The position numbers and the translations under genes were made by a program. From Pedococcus sp. 5OH_020 (lineage in GTDB: Bacteria; Actinomycetota; Actinomycetes; Actinomycetales; Dermatophilaceae): a DNA stretch of 64,000 bases. Under the pieces are notes generated by a model that searched no databases, was not told the origin of the DNA, and saw only the letters and a list, made by a program, of their open reading frames with translations. Shown here one piece after another: positions 1 to 8,697 of the stretch. The first letter of the stretch is position 1. Each line of letters starts with the position of its first letter. The stretch covers positions 1 to 64,000 of the forward strand of contig NZ_JAPYZV010000004.1 of the NCBI RefSeq assembly GCF_027812955.1, read 5' to 3'.

Positions 1-41
1 ACCAGCCGCCGGATCAGAGCCCAATCCTCCACTGAGATCAC
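1..41 (-). CDS. istA: IS21-family transposase IstA, N-terminal fragment cut by window edge
   Basis: The reverse strand reads a GTG start (41..39) followed by ISVEDWALIRRL before the sequence ends. This is the characteristic N-terminus of actinobacterial IS21-family IstA, just ahead of its helix-turn-helix. IstA is the DDE transposase that cuts and joins the element ends with help from the ATPase IstB. Only 13 codons are inside the window; the rest of istA, and istB, would lie to the left. The start sits about 70 bp inside the element end at 110, the usual layout for this family. Whether the element is intact cannot be judged. Confidence 0.72.
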   Translation of the reverse strand, partial: MISVEDWALIRRL

Positions 42-60
42 CCATCCAATCTGTCTGGGT

Positions 61-104
61 GGCCTCGTTTTCAAGCGTCGCTATGGCCTCGTTTTCGAGC
101 GTCG
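61..104. repeat. Two direct repeats inside the IS21 end
   Basis: GGCCTCGTTTTCAAGCGTCG (61..80) and GGCCTCGTTTTCGAGCGTCG (85..104) differ at one base. They are 24 bp apart start to start, about two helical turns, as expected for tandem transposase binding sites. Confidence 0.8.
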
Positions 105-110
105 TCGACA

Positions 111-419
111 CCCCGAGGCACGCCCTATCTGGGCGAAGTGCCGCACCGTGACCCCGGCAAGCACGGCGAGCAGCCACCAAGTCAAACGGCTCCATGGTGC
201 TCCCATCGAGGCGTTACCTGCGCGACCGGTACTCGATTGGTAGGCACCGATGCCTGGGGAAAGGGTGGCAGTATCACCGATCCCGAGCATGGGGGAGGAC
301 CGCCTGCGCTTGGGGCGTGTGCCCCGGTTGTGCTCCCACGCTGGTACGGCCTGCAGTGGATGCAGTCAGGTCGCGCCGCGTGAAGCACGGCTCAACGAGT
401 GCCAGGTCGCTATGGGCCC
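111..419. other. Gene-free stretch between IS end and tRNA fragment
   Basis: No frame here has a recognisable product, a good start signal or the strong GC bias at third codon positions seen in genes elsewhere. By orientation it should be the terminal part of whatever element once sat in tRNA-Ala. Confidence 0.5.
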
Positions 420-463
420 TTCGCAATGAGAAGGCCAGGGTTCGAATCCCCTCAGCTCCGCCA
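420..463 (+). pseudogene. 3' half of a tRNA-Ala(CGC) gene
   Basis: From 420 the sequence matches the 3' half of actinobacterial tRNA-Ala(CGC): anticodon loop TTCGCAA, descending stem TGAGA, T-loop TTCGAAT, acceptor strand and encoded CCA. Everything 5' of the anticodon loop is missing, and one G appears lost from the ascending T-stem, so it cannot be a functional tRNA. Such 3' halves are normally left at the distal attachment site when an element integrates into a tRNA gene. The tRNA direction implies the element lay to the left, between an intact upstream tRNA-Ala and this point. Confidence 0.7.
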
Positions 464-853
464 ACGGGCACCTTGTCGGACCTGCGCAAGCGTTGCAGGG
501 TGGACAGGGTGTCTTGCTATGTGACGTTCGGGCTTGTGCCCCCATGTGGCTCCCGCGCATGCGCGCACTCCATGCAGTGGTTTGCCCTTCTCACTCTGGG
601 TCGACGCTCGGGATTCTGGGTGCGGTGATTTGTGCCTTGGAGTTGAGAGGAGTGGTCTTCGCCGGAGATGTCAGTCGCGCCGACCGCGGATCGAGTGACG
701 GCAGGAGGGGCTGGATTGGGGTGAAGTCGATGTAGCGGAGGGTGAACGCGCTCTTCCATTCGTCGTGGCATGGCACGGTGCCAACAAGGTCGTCGATGGC
801 GGCGTACATCAGCCTCTCCTGCTCGGACCCGTGCACGGCTACGGCCTTGGTGG

Positions 854-888
854 CTCGTGCTGCCGCGTGATCAGAGCGGCAGCACGAG
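854..888. terminator. 13-bp perfect hairpin in gene-free DNA
   Basis: CTCGTGCTGCCGC (854..866) pairs perfectly with GCGGCAGCACGAG (876..888) across a 9-nt loop. There is no T-run on either side. It could be an orphan terminator or a protein-binding palindrome; no flanking gene decides. Confidence 0.45.
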
Positions 889-1376
889 GACTACGCCCGT
901 GCCCTCTGTGCAACTACCCCTCCCTCCATAGACCTCGAGCGAAAAGGCTGGCAAGCCGCCTTTCGGTGACGCTCCTAGGCTCCGCGCCTGCCGCTCCTGT
1001 GGAACGTCGGTTCCAGGGCTGCGGTCTACGTGGGACCGTCACTGGAGATTGATATCATGCTCCCTGCCCCGACAGCTTCGTTGCCGCGGCCTTCCTGGCC
1101 GGGGGCGTGACGGCCGTTGCTCTGGGCACCTCGCGCTTTCCGCACTTGAAAACAATGCCTGTTGCCTACCGCGGTCGGTGCGAGCTCGGGCTGCGATGTC
1201 CGGGTCGATCTTTCCTATCGGTGTTAAGGCGCCAGCCGAGCTGCGGGTCGGTGGGTTGGTCAGCCGCACAATGGGCACGCACCTCTTCGTCGTACTTGCC
1301 AAACTCGCCAAGGGGCTGGCCTGCGCGACGGGGTGAGCTGGCCCCAGTCCCCGACCGGCAACGGGGAGCTGCCGCG

Positions 1377-1399
1377 GACGGCGTCCATCGGACGCCGTC
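1377..1399. terminator. 10-bp hairpin downstream of the GH116 gene
   Basis: GACGGCGTCC (1377..1386) and GGACGCCGTC (1390..1399) are perfect inverted repeats with a 3-nt loop, about 120 bp beyond the stop of the sugar operon's last gene. A second, weaker GC hairpin follows at 1421..1439. There is no U-tract, as is common for actinobacterial terminators. Confidence 0.45.
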
Positions 1400-1515
1400 G
1401 GCCGTTGCCGGACCATAGCAGCGGGGTATCCGGCCCCGCATGCCTTGTTGCCCAGTCACCGACACCCAGACAATCAGGTACCGCACCCTGGGTTAGCGAG
1501 CGCCTGGGCTGGCGG

Positions 1516-4020
1516 TCACCGTGCGGTGCGCACCTGAACAGGCACGGGCGCGTCAACTTCGGTCGCGCCGAGCGTTCCGTGGAGCACGTCGACGACCGCT
1601 TTGATGGTTCCGTCCGCGTCCCGCTCGTGCCGGTAGGTGCCCCACCCGCGACCGTGAGCCCAAAAACACGAGAACTCCTCCGTGTCGAACTTCGGTTCAA
1701 ACTTCACCCGGGCGCGGCCCAGGTCGGCGCTGAACCCGAGCATGCCTGTGATAAGACCCCAACTCGCCAAGGACCTGCTGTAGTGGTGCCCCGCCTCGTT
1801 CTCGCTCCACGGGTTTCGCCGGAATCCGTCCTGCCGGGAACGGACCGCGTCGACGATGGTGACTGCGTCGGTGACCTCCCCTTCGTAGATGAGGCTGGCC
1901 GCGACCTGGTACTCCACCCCCGTCCACACCTCGTCGCTGTATCCGAACGGGAACCGGGGCCGGCCGCCGTCGGGCCATGAGCACAGAACCAGGCCTGGTT
2001 CGTCGTTCAGGGCGTAGACCCGCTGCACCGTGTGCACGTCCTCCATCGCATCCACGAAGTTGTGTCGTCGGATCGTCCTCAGCGCCGCCCGCACGTGCTC
2101 CCGGGGAAGGATGTGCCCCAGACCGGCGACGTGGGCCATGAACTGGCCAAGGAGCTGGTCGGAGTGGATTCCCGGACCGAACTGATAGCGGTACTCGTCC
2201 GGGTCGTCGATGCGCTGCTCGTAGAACGAGCCATTCCAGCAAGTGCCGTCCAGGTTGGCCGCCGACGTCTCGGCCAGTTCCCGGTACTTCTGCGCAGCAC
2301 TGTCGTCATCGACACCGTCAGCGATGTCCGCGCACGCGCGAAGGGCCGCCACCATCAGACTGCCCATCATCCCGTTCGGGCCGTAGAACTCGATGTCGTA
2401 GGTGTTGCTCTGCTGAGTGTCGGGGACAAGGTCACCGTTGGAGTCCCAGTAGTTCAGCGAGTACTGCATCGCCTTCTGCACGGCTGGCCACAACTCACGC
2501 ACCCAAGCGGTGTCACCCGTCAGACGCCACTCTCGACAGACCCTGATGATGGCGCCGAGCTGCCCGTCGGCGGCCGGCACCATCTGCCAGCGCTCATCGT
2601 CCAGGGACTGCCGGGACCGGAACGGCAAGGATCCGTCGTCGCCGATCTCGGTCCTGAACTCTAGGTCGCGCATTGTCATCTCGAGCTGTGGGAACAGGAA
2701 CGCAACGGTCTGCGCGTAGTTCCAGACGTGGTTGACGTTGCCGAGGCCGCAGCCGACGTAGTTCCGCACGCCCTCCCACCCGTAGAAGTTGCCATCCTCG
2801 AGCCAGAAGCAGGTGTGACTGCGCAACACGGTGATGTTGTCGGCCACCGCTTCTAGGACAGAGGCGGGCAAGCTTGACTCGTACAGCGCGTGCGTGAATG
2901 CGCGGCTCTTGGACTCCAACTGCGGAAGGTCGCCTACAAGGTGCTGGAGGACGTCCCACGCGTCCGTGTAGTGCGTGGCGTAGTGGTTCCGGATGAGGTC
3001 GTACCCTCCGGTCCGGTGACGCTCCAGGTCCGCGTCGACCTCGACCCAGCCCTTTGGCCGGTTCGGGTAGAACCACGTCAGGGCGAACTCGAACGTCTCG
3101 GTGCACCCGGCCGCTAGCACCTGGCGCGAGTCGACCGATCCGACCTTTTCGCGCAGCCGCAGGTAGCTGAAATCCAGATGGTTGGCTAGTTCCGAGCCGA
3201 CGCCGGACTCGTCGACGGCGATCTCGGCGATACGCCCGCCGCTGGCCAAAGTGTTCCAGAAGTCCTGGGCGCTGTCCGTCCACTGACCCAGGACCCACGT
3301 GGGTCGGGCTGTGACGTCCTCGCCCGTCGCAGCGATAGCCATGCTGCCGAAGCCCTCATGGTTCTCGGGCAGATCGCTCGTGAAGTAGATCCCGGTTACA
3401 CCGTCACCGTCTCGGCGTTCGTTGGTCACTTCACCGGCAAGCTTGAGGTTTCCGAAGACGTCCTCACCCTGGTACCCGGTGGCATTGGCGAAGGACCCGA
3501 TCACCGAGACGTCAAGCTCCTCGTCGGTGAGATTGGTGACCCGATATCGAATGATTGCCCCAGGGATGGCGGAGGCGGGTGCATCTCCGGGAATGAAGGG
3601 AGTGAACGCCTCCATCGTTACCCTTAGCGGGAGGCCCGGCTCGGACAGTTCAACCGTCGCGAACGGGTAGGTCGCGCGCAGGCTTGAGTCGGTGAACCGG
3701 GGGAGGCCCGCGAGGTCACCGTTGAAGTACCCGTGCGACAGCGCGTGCGGTGCGGTCAGCTGGGACTCCAGGACGCGGATGACAGGGTCCGTGCCGGGGG
3801 CCTGGGCGCGCAGGGCGAAGAACGAGAACGGCAGACGGTTACCTTTGCCCGGCCAGTTGAAGATCTCCCAGTCGCGCAGTTCGGCCCTGGCGCCGACGGA
3901 GACATTTCCGGTGCCAATCCCGCCGAGCAGGAACGCGGCCTGCGCCGCCTCGCGCGAATAGGAGCGCGTGGGCTGTGGCAACGGCGAGTGCGTGGCGCCA
4001 TCGTTGCTACGGATCGTCAT
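1516..4020 (-). CDS. GH116 family glycoside hydrolase (GBA2/DUF608-like)
   Basis: 834 residues with the two-part architecture of family GH116: an N-terminal beta-rich GBA2_N-like domain (about 25-330) and a C-terminal (alpha/alpha)6 DUF608-like catalytic domain (about 370-810). GH116 enzymes are retaining beta-glucosidases, beta-xylosidases or glucosylceramidases. By motif and by spacing similar to the archaeal SSO1353 type, E416 in FYGWEG is a candidate nucleophile and D542 in NTYDIEF a candidate acid/base; this assignment is inference. There is no signal peptide, so it should act in the cytoplasm. ATG 4020 was chosen because AAAGGCG lies about 10 nt upstream; a GTG at 4041 overlapping the preceding stop is possible. 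It is the last gene of the sugar operon, 17 bp after the GH32 gene, so it probably removes a non-fructose sugar from the imported oligosaccharide. Confidence 0.85.
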   Translation of the reverse strand: MTIRSNDGATHSPLPQPTRSYSREAAQAAFLLGGIGTGNVSVGARAELRDWEIFNWPGKGNRLPFSFFALRAQAPGTDPVIRVLESQLTAPHALSHGYFNGDLAGLPRFTDSSLRATYPFATVELSEPGLPLRVTMEAFTPFIPGDAPASAIPGAIIRYRVTNLTDEELDVSVIGSFANATGYQGEDVFGNLKLAGEVTNERRDGDGVTGIYFTSDLPENHEGFGSMAIAATGEDVTARPTWVLGQWTDSAQDFWNTLASGGRIAEIAVDESGVGSELANHLDFSYLRLREKVGSVDSRQVLAAGCTETFEFALTWFYPNRPKGWVEVDADLERHRTGGYDLIRNHYATHYTDAWDVLQHLVGDLPQLESKSRAFTHALYESSLPASVLEAVADNITVLRSHTCFWLEDGNFYGWEGVRNYVGCGLGNVNHVWNYAQTVAFLFPQLEMTMRDLEFRTEIGDDGSLPFRSRQSLDDERWQMVPAADGQLGAIIRVCREWRLTGDTAWVRELWPAVQKAMQYSLNYWDSNGDLVPDTQQSNTYDIEFYGPNGMMGSLMVAALRACADIADGVDDDSAAQKYRELAETSAANLDGTCWNGSFYEQRIDDPDEYRYQFGPGIHSDQLLGQFMAHVAGLGHILPREHVRAALRTIRRHNFVDAMEDVHTVQRVYALNDEPGLVLCSWPDGGRPRFPFGYSDEVWTGVEYQVAASLIYEGEVTDAVTIVDAVRSRQDGFRRNPWSENEAGHHYSRSLASWGLITGMLGFSADLGRARVKFEPKFDTEEFSCFWAHGRGWGTYRHERDADGTIKAVVDVLHGTLGATEVDAPVPVQVRTAR

Positions 4021-4037
4021 GAGGTGTTCGCCTTTCG

Positions 4038-5429
4038 TCACGGAACGGAGCGTGCGGTGTCGGTGGTTCGCGGTTGCAGCTGCAGGGGCCGGACAACGGG
4101 TTCCGCTGTTGCGGGCCCGGTGAAGCGGAGCGTCCCGGCATGCCCTGGCGCGGTAGCGGGTACGCGGTAGGCGCCGTAGCCGGCCGCGGAGAAGACTTCG
4201 ACGATGTCGCCGTCCAGCAGGACGGTGACATCTGCGCCGTCGGTGGGGACGGGTAAGGTTTCATCCTTGCCGAAACCTGGTCGCGAGATCACCAGGGCGC
4301 CCGAGTGGGCGTCGAGGTCGAGGAAGGCGCGCTCGTGGTCACCGTCCAGCATGCTGATGTGCCCGGACTCCGCCGTGGACATCTGCAGGTGGACGGCGGC
4401 GCCTTCCCAATCGTAGGAGGTGCCCTGCGGGGATGCGTGACCGGTCTGGACCGGTCCTCGTAGTGCGTCCACGTCCGGGTGTGGGCGCAGCACCAGATTC
4501 CCAGCCACGTCGAACTCAACGACGGCTGCCACCGAGTGCGCCCCGGCACGTTGCACGAGGCGTTCGTTGTTGCGCGGCTCCTCCCGAAGCCACGACATAA
4601 CGCATCGCATGCCGTTGCGGTCTTGGAACGCTGCCATGGCGTATGCCGACTCTCCGTGCGTGAGCCGTTGCCAGCGTCGTGGGGTGAAGCGCGAGCCGTC
4701 GTAGTCCCCGGTGGCCGCGACGACGTGGTACAGCTCGTCGTCCTCCCAGACGGAGATCAGTAGCACCCACTGGTCATCCAGGCGAAACAGCTGCGGGCAC
4801 TCCCACAGAGTTCCGGTCCAGACCTCGTCCGCTCGGGTGCTGCGTCGGGCGCACAGGATGCCGTCGTAGGTCCACTCACGAAGGTCGGCGGAGTGGTAGT
4901 GCAAAGCTGCGGCCGTTCCGTCAGCAAGGGCGGCGCCCATCAGCATGCCCCAATCACCTTCGTCGCGGCGGAAGATGAACGGGTCGCGATAGGAGGTCGC
5001 CTGCACCCCCGGCGGCGGGCCGGCAATGAGGACATCTGAGGGCAAGCTCTTCCATCGGCCCGGGCACGACTCATCGACGGTCGCGTGCGCGACCTGCCCG
5101 ATAGCCCAGTTACCTCCGCCGACACGGGTGTAGAAAAGCTCAGGGGCATCGCCGTCGTAGACGACGCTGCCGGACCAGCACCCCACCTCGAACGGTTCGG
5201 GAACCAGGGCCATAGGCTGCTCCGTCCAGTGGACGAGGTCGGGAGAGGTGGCTCGTCCCCAGTGGCAGTTCGGTCCCCAGACAACCTGTCCAGGCACAGC
5301 CTGGTAGTACAGGTGGTAGGTGCCGTTGTGCCACCCGATGCCGAAGGGGTCGTTGATCCAGCCTTCCTGCGCGGTGAAGTGGACCGCGGGCCGGTTGCGC
5401 GCTCCTGGCACAGCGTCAGCGCCCGTCAC
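4038..5429 (-). CDS. GH32 family beta-fructosidase
   Basis: 463 residues, a five-bladed propeller GH32 enzyme with a short C-terminal beta-sandwich (about 345-455). The three family motifs are present: WINDP with nucleophile D27, RDP at 148-150, and EC at 210-211 with E210 as acid/base. GH32 members hydrolyse or transfer beta-fructofuranosyl groups (sucrose, inulin, levan, fructo-oligosaccharides). No signal sequence precedes the catalytic domain, so it acts on imported substrate. The GTG start overlaps the stop of the upstream GH172 gene (GTGA), suggesting translational coupling, and the GH116 gene follows. Exact specificity cannot be read from sequence. Confidence 0.9.
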   Translation of the reverse strand: MTGADAVPGARNRPAVHFTAQEGWINDPFGIGWHNGTYHLYYQAVPGQVVWGPNCHWGRATSPDLVHWTEQPMALVPEPFEVGCWSGSVVYDGDAPELFYTRVGGGNWAIGQVAHATVDESCPGRWKSLPSDVLIAGPPPGVQATSYRDPFIFRRDEGDWGMLMGAALADGTAAALHYHSADLREWTYDGILCARRSTRADEVWTGTLWECPQLFRLDDQWVLLISVWEDDELYHVVAATGDYDGSRFTPRRWQRLTHGESAYAMAAFQDRNGMRCVMSWLREEPRNNERLVQRAGAHSVAAVVEFDVAGNLVLRPHPDVDALRGPVQTGHASPQGTSYDWEGAAVHLQMSTAESGHISMLDGDHERAFLDLDAHSGALVISRPGFGKDETLPVPTDGADVTVLLDGDIVEVFSAAGYGAYRVPATAPGHAGTLRFTGPATAEPVVRPLQLQPRTTDTARSVP

Positions 5430-6766
5430 TGGAACCGCCGGCGGATGTCAGCGGCATGCTCAGTGTTCGCCCGTGCCTCAGCTCTGGAGCGTTCAGCGCG
5501 TTGGTTGGCCCGGGCGCGCATGCGCTCCTGGTAGGTCTCGAAGCGGTCAGCGGCTGCGCGGGTTCGCTCCTGGACTTCGGCGGACATGTCCTGTGGTGCC
5601 GCAACTGGAGCCGGTGCCGGTGAGGTCGACGGTCGGTGCGGAAGCCGCTGAGCAAGCGGTGCGATGTCCTGCGGCGGTGACGGCAGGGTCTGGTACCAGT
5701 ACGCGGTTGCAGCCCAGTCGTCGGAGAGGTGGTTGGCGTGCCCGTGTTCGATGGACACCTTGATCCGGGAGGAGAAGCGGACCGGGTCGACGACGTGTTG
5801 GCGGTAGGTGACGGAGTATCCGGGCACGTCACTCTCATGCACGATCGTGCCGTGGTAGGCGTAGGCGTTCTTCTGCATGCCCCACGCGTGGTTGAAGTAG
5901 TCCTCGGTTCCGGTGCCGTGCAGGCTCGGGGGCCACGTGTCGTCGTCGATGAAGATCATGTCGTCGCCCTCGCCCCACCAGCTGCCTTGTCGGTGGTGCA
6001 CCGACAGGTTGCAGCCGATGTAGTGGCCCGAGCCGGTCGTCTCCAGGAGAACGAAGTTGCCCTCGTCGCTCAGGTGCGCCACGTTCGTCTCGGGGCTGTT
6101 CGTCTGCAGCTGCGGGCCCCACCCGTCGCAGGGGTCGCTGCGCGTCCACCGGGCATGGAAGTACACCGTGTGCTCGGGCAGTTGCTGCCGGAACAGCTCA
6201 TAGTCGATGTAGAAGTACATCGTCAGGGGCAGGTCGTTCTCGTTGACGATCTCGACCTTGGCTCGTCGGTTGAACGGCATGGGGACCCAGCAGTTCAAGG
6301 CGGCGCTGCCACCGAAGATCAACGACTCCTCAGGCTTGGCGGAGACGGTGAACAGGGCGGAGCTGTAGCTGTTCGGCAGACAATGGCCGATGCCGAAGAA
6401 GTCGCCGAGGGGGACGAGTACGGCCGGGTTCGGCTCGTCGTCCCAGGTGATGCGCAGGAGCACCTTGCGGTAGTAGTCCGGGTCGGGCTGCTCCCAGTTC
6501 AGGCCGAGGGCGTTGTGGATCTCGAGCACGGGAGCCGTCTGCTCGGTGTCCTCGGGCTGCAGCAGCCCGGGCCCGAGCACTTGGCGGCAGAACTGCGTGG
6601 TCCAGATGTGGGTGAGCTGGCCCGGACCCTCGAGGTCGGCAAGGACCCGCGTCTCCCCAGGGCCGATCGTCCAGTTGTCCTGGTTGCGTCCGCGCTGGTC
6701 CCAACTGGAGACGCGGGCGGTCCGAGCGTCCTGTCGTCTGGTCAGGGATGACAGTGGTGAGTCCAT
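5426..6766 (-). CDS. GH172 (DUF2961) family glycoside hydrolase
   Basis: 446 residues; residues 10-360 form the DUF2961 double jelly-roll fold now called GH172. Characterised GH172 enzymes include a Bifidobacterium difructose dianhydride I hydrolase/synthase (alpha-fructofuranosidase) and D-arabinan exo-alpha-arabinofuranosidases. The catalytic glutamates correspond to E266 in WWGEGDD and E288 in GTGTEDYF, 22 residues apart (21 in the bifidobacterial enzyme, from memory). After a Pro/Ala-rich linker (about 376-392) comes an unusual Arg/Glu-rich helical tail (395-446) outside the known fold. No signal peptide. ATG 6766 has GGAGG 8 nt upstream. Its pairing with GH32 favours a fructose-containing substrate over arabinan, but that is inference. 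Confidence 0.85.
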   Translation of the reverse strand: MDSPLSSLTRRQDARTARVSSWDQRGRNQDNWTIGPGETRVLADLEGPGQLTHIWTTQFCRQVLGPGLLQPEDTEQTAPVLEIHNALGLNWEQPDPDYYRKVLLRITWDDEPNPAVLVPLGDFFGIGHCLPNSYSSALFTVSAKPEESLIFGGSAALNCWVPMPFNRRAKVEIVNENDLPLTMYFYIDYELFRQQLPEHTVYFHARWTRSDPCDGWGPQLQTNSPETNVAHLSDEGNFVLLETTGSGHYIGCNLSVHHRQGSWWGEGDDMIFIDDDTWPPSLHGTGTEDYFNHAWGMQKNAYAYHGTIVHESDVPGYSVTYRQHVVDPVRFSSRIKVSIEHGHANHLSDDWAATAYWYQTLPSPPQDIAPLAQRLPHRPSTSPAPAPVAAPQDMSAEVQERTRAAADRFETYQERMRARANQRAERSRAEARANTEHAADIRRRFQ

Positions 6767-6875
6767 TAGGTGAGCCTCCGTGGGCAGTGTGGGTGGGCAT
6801 GGCAGAGGAACGCTTCACATGACGGGGGAACCGATGACATGCGTGTGAGGTGTGGCCAGGCTGGTGGGGGCCGCG

Positions 6876-7769
6876 CTATCCCTTCACGGCCGAGCTGGTA
6901 AGGCCGGCGATGATCCAGCGCTGGGCGATGAGGTACACGATGAAGGCCGGGACGACGGCAAAGGTGGTGGCGGCCATGATGACGTTGATCTGGCCGGTGC
7001 TGAACGGGCCGCGCATGAGCACCAGCGCAAGGGGCAGCGTGGCGGAGTCCTGACTGTTCAGGAAGATGGATGGTGCGAAGTAGGCGTTCCAACTCGTCAG
7101 AAAGGTCAAGATCCCCAGCGCGCTGAGTCCGTTCTTCACCAGGGGTAGGGCCACCGCTCGGTAGATCGTCCACTCGTTTGCGCCGTCGACCTTTGCGGCC
7201 TCGAAAAGTTCCCTAGGCACCGACAGGAAGAACTGGCGCATGAGGAAGACGCCGAACGCGCCGGTGACCTGGGGCAGGATCAGGCTCCATGGGGTGTTGA
7301 TCAGGTGCAGGTTGCGCATGATGAGGAACAGCGGGATGACTGTCACCTGGATCGGGACCATGAGCGCCGCCAACAGCAGGACGAACAGACCGTTGCGTCC
7401 GGGGAAGCGCAGGTGCGCGAACGCGTACCCGGCCATGGGCGCTGTGATCAACATGCCAAGAGTCGTGATGGCTGCGATGAAGGCGCTGTTCCACAGGTTC
7501 CGAAGCAGCGGTAGCGGTCCATTGATCGCGTCGGTGAAGTTTTGCCAGTGGAACTCCTTGGGGTACCAGTCCGGCGGCAGGTCGTACGCGTGCTGTGCGC
7601 TCTTGAGCGCGGTCACGAGCATGTACGCGAACGGGGCGAGCATGCCGACGGTCCCCAGAGCCAAGAGGACGACGCACACCACAGTGGCAGTGGGCGGGCG
7701 ACGGCGCCGGCGCAGCAGCCGCGCGGTGGGCATGGAGCGGTCGGTCCTGGTGAGGGTGGTCTCACTCAT
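6876..7769 (-). CDS. Carbohydrate ABC transporter permease, MalG type
   Basis: 297 residues with six predicted membrane helices, the first at about 28-52 after a basic cytoplasmic N-terminus. The EAA loop contacting the ATPase is visible (EAAKVDGANEWTIYRAV, about 194-210). It forms the channel with the MalF-type permease encoded just upstream, whose stop overlaps this start by 8 bp. CUT1 family, taking up oligosaccharides. No ATP-binding subunit is encoded anywhere in this locus, so a shared MsiK/MsmK-type ATPase elsewhere is probably used. A 109-bp gap separates it from the enzyme genes that follow. Confidence 0.93.
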   Translation of the reverse strand: MSETTLTRTDRSMPTARLLRRRRRPPTATVVCVVLLALGTVGMLAPFAYMLVTALKSAQHAYDLPPDWYPKEFHWQNFTDAINGPLPLLRNLWNSAFIAAITTLGMLITAPMAGYAFAHLRFPGRNGLFVLLLAALMVPIQVTVIPLFLIMRNLHLINTPWSLILPQVTGAFGVFLMRQFFLSVPRELFEAAKVDGANEWTIYRAVALPLVKNGLSALGILTFLTSWNAYFAPSIFLNSQDSATLPLALVLMRGPFSTGQINVIMAATTFAVVPAFIVYLIAQRWIIAGLTSSAVKG

Positions 7770-8697
7770 AGTGCACCCACGATCTTCTGAGACGGAACTG
7801 GATGAGCGTGGCCGTCAGAATCACGACGAACAGGGTCATCGCGATGGCGGAGGCATATCCGATCTGGAAGTCGGAGAACGCACGTTCGGCCAGGTACATC
7901 ACGACGCTGCGCGTGGAATCTCCTGGTCCCCCGTTGGTCAGGACGATGACCGATTCGTAGATCTGGAACGCGCCGATGACGGTGATGGTGACGTTGAAGA
8001 AGATCGCCTGGGAGATCATCGGCATGATGATCTTGCGGAACGTGGTGATGGGGCCTGCCCCGTCGATCTGCGCGGCCTCCTCCAACTCGGCGGGCACGTC
8101 CTGCAAGGCCGCGACGAAGATGAGCATGGCCAGCCCCAGGTTCCTCCACACGTCGACGACGACGACCGTCCATCGCGACAGGGACGTGCTGTTCAGCCAG
8201 CTCTGCGGCCCGACCCCTACCTGTCCGAGGTAGTAGTTGACCAGCCCTGTGTCGTGCTGGAACAGGGCCTGCCAGATGAGGGAGATGTAGACCAGCGACA
8301 CCAGGGAGGGGAAGAAGTAGACCGACCGGAAGATCAGGGTGAGGAAGTGAGGCATGCGCTGGTGCAGGAGCACCGCCAGCACGAGCGCGAACCCGTTGAT
8401 GAGAACGACGGCGGCAACGACGTAGAGGACGGTGTTGAGGTAGACCGCGTGGAGTCGGGCGTCCGTCAGGAGGCGGCGGTAGTTCGCCAGTCCCGCGAAC
8501 TGGGGCGAAGTCAGCACGTCGTAGCGGGTGAAGCTGAAGTACGCCACCGCGATCAGTGGGCCGAGGACGAAGACGATGAACCCGAGCAGCGAGGGAGCGA
8601 CGAACAGGTATCCAGCGCGGGCCTCCCTGTGCCTGCGCCGGTCGCCCGCACCGGCGGCCACAGCGGCCGCCGGTGCGGTCAGTCGAGCGTCAGCCAT
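7762..8697 (-). CDS. Carbohydrate ABC transporter permease, MalF type
   Basis: 311 residues, six predicted transmembrane helices after a 28-residue basic, Ala-rich N-terminus. The EAA motif (EEAAQIDGAGPITTFRKI) lies at about 217-234. It pairs with the MalG-type permease to form the CUT1 channel. Its ATG overlaps the stop of the binding-protein gene by 8 bp and its own stop overlaps the next permease by 8 bp, so the three transporter genes look translationally coupled. No feature points to a particular sugar. Confidence 0.93.
   Translation of the reverse strand: MADARLTAPAAAVAAGAGDRRRHREARAGYLFVAPSLLGFIVFVLGPLIAVAYFSFTRYDVLTSPQFAGLANYRRLLTDARLHAVYLNTVLYVVAAVVLINGFALVLAVLLHQRMPHFLTLIFRSVYFFPSLVSLVYISLIWQALFQHDTGLVNYYLGQVGVGPQSWLNSTSLSRWTVVVVDVWRNLGLAMLIFVAALQDVPAELEEAAQIDGAGPITTFRKIIMPMISQAIFFNVTITVIGAFQIYESVIVLTNGGPGDSTRSVVMYLAERAFSDFQIGYASAIAMTLFVVILTATLIQFRLRRSWVHYE

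Larger units (their letters stand above)
1..110 (-). mobile_element. Terminal part of an IS21-family insertion sequence
   Basis: Read on the reverse strand, the element begins TGTCGACGACGCTCGAAAAC at 110, with the 5'-TG expected of IS21 termini. Two internal copies of a 20-bp repeat and then the istA start follow. Multiple short repeats inside the terminal inverted repeat are typical of IS21 elements and are the transposase binding sites. The other end is outside the window, so target-site duplication cannot be checked. Confidence 0.68.
464..1515. other. About 1 kb without a convincing gene
   Basis: Neither strand has a frame with clear homology. A reverse frame at 591..836 (GTG start, 81 codons) has a protein-like N-terminal half but no Shine-Dalgarno site and nothing I recognise. 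A forward frame near 1200..1336 faintly resembles a carboxymuconolactone decarboxylase segment. Two strong inverted repeats are listed separately. I read the stretch as decayed DNA beside a former attachment site. Confidence 0.5.

Noticed and set aside
591-836. 81-codon reverse frame with protein-like first half
   Set aside because: GTG start without ribosome site, second half of poor composition, no known family.
1200-1336. Forward frame resembling carboxymuconolactone decarboxylase (LRVGGLVSRTMGTHLFVVLAKL)
   Set aside because: The resemblance covers about 25 residues, lacks the Cys-x-x-Cys or catalytic part and has no start signal. Left as a remark only.
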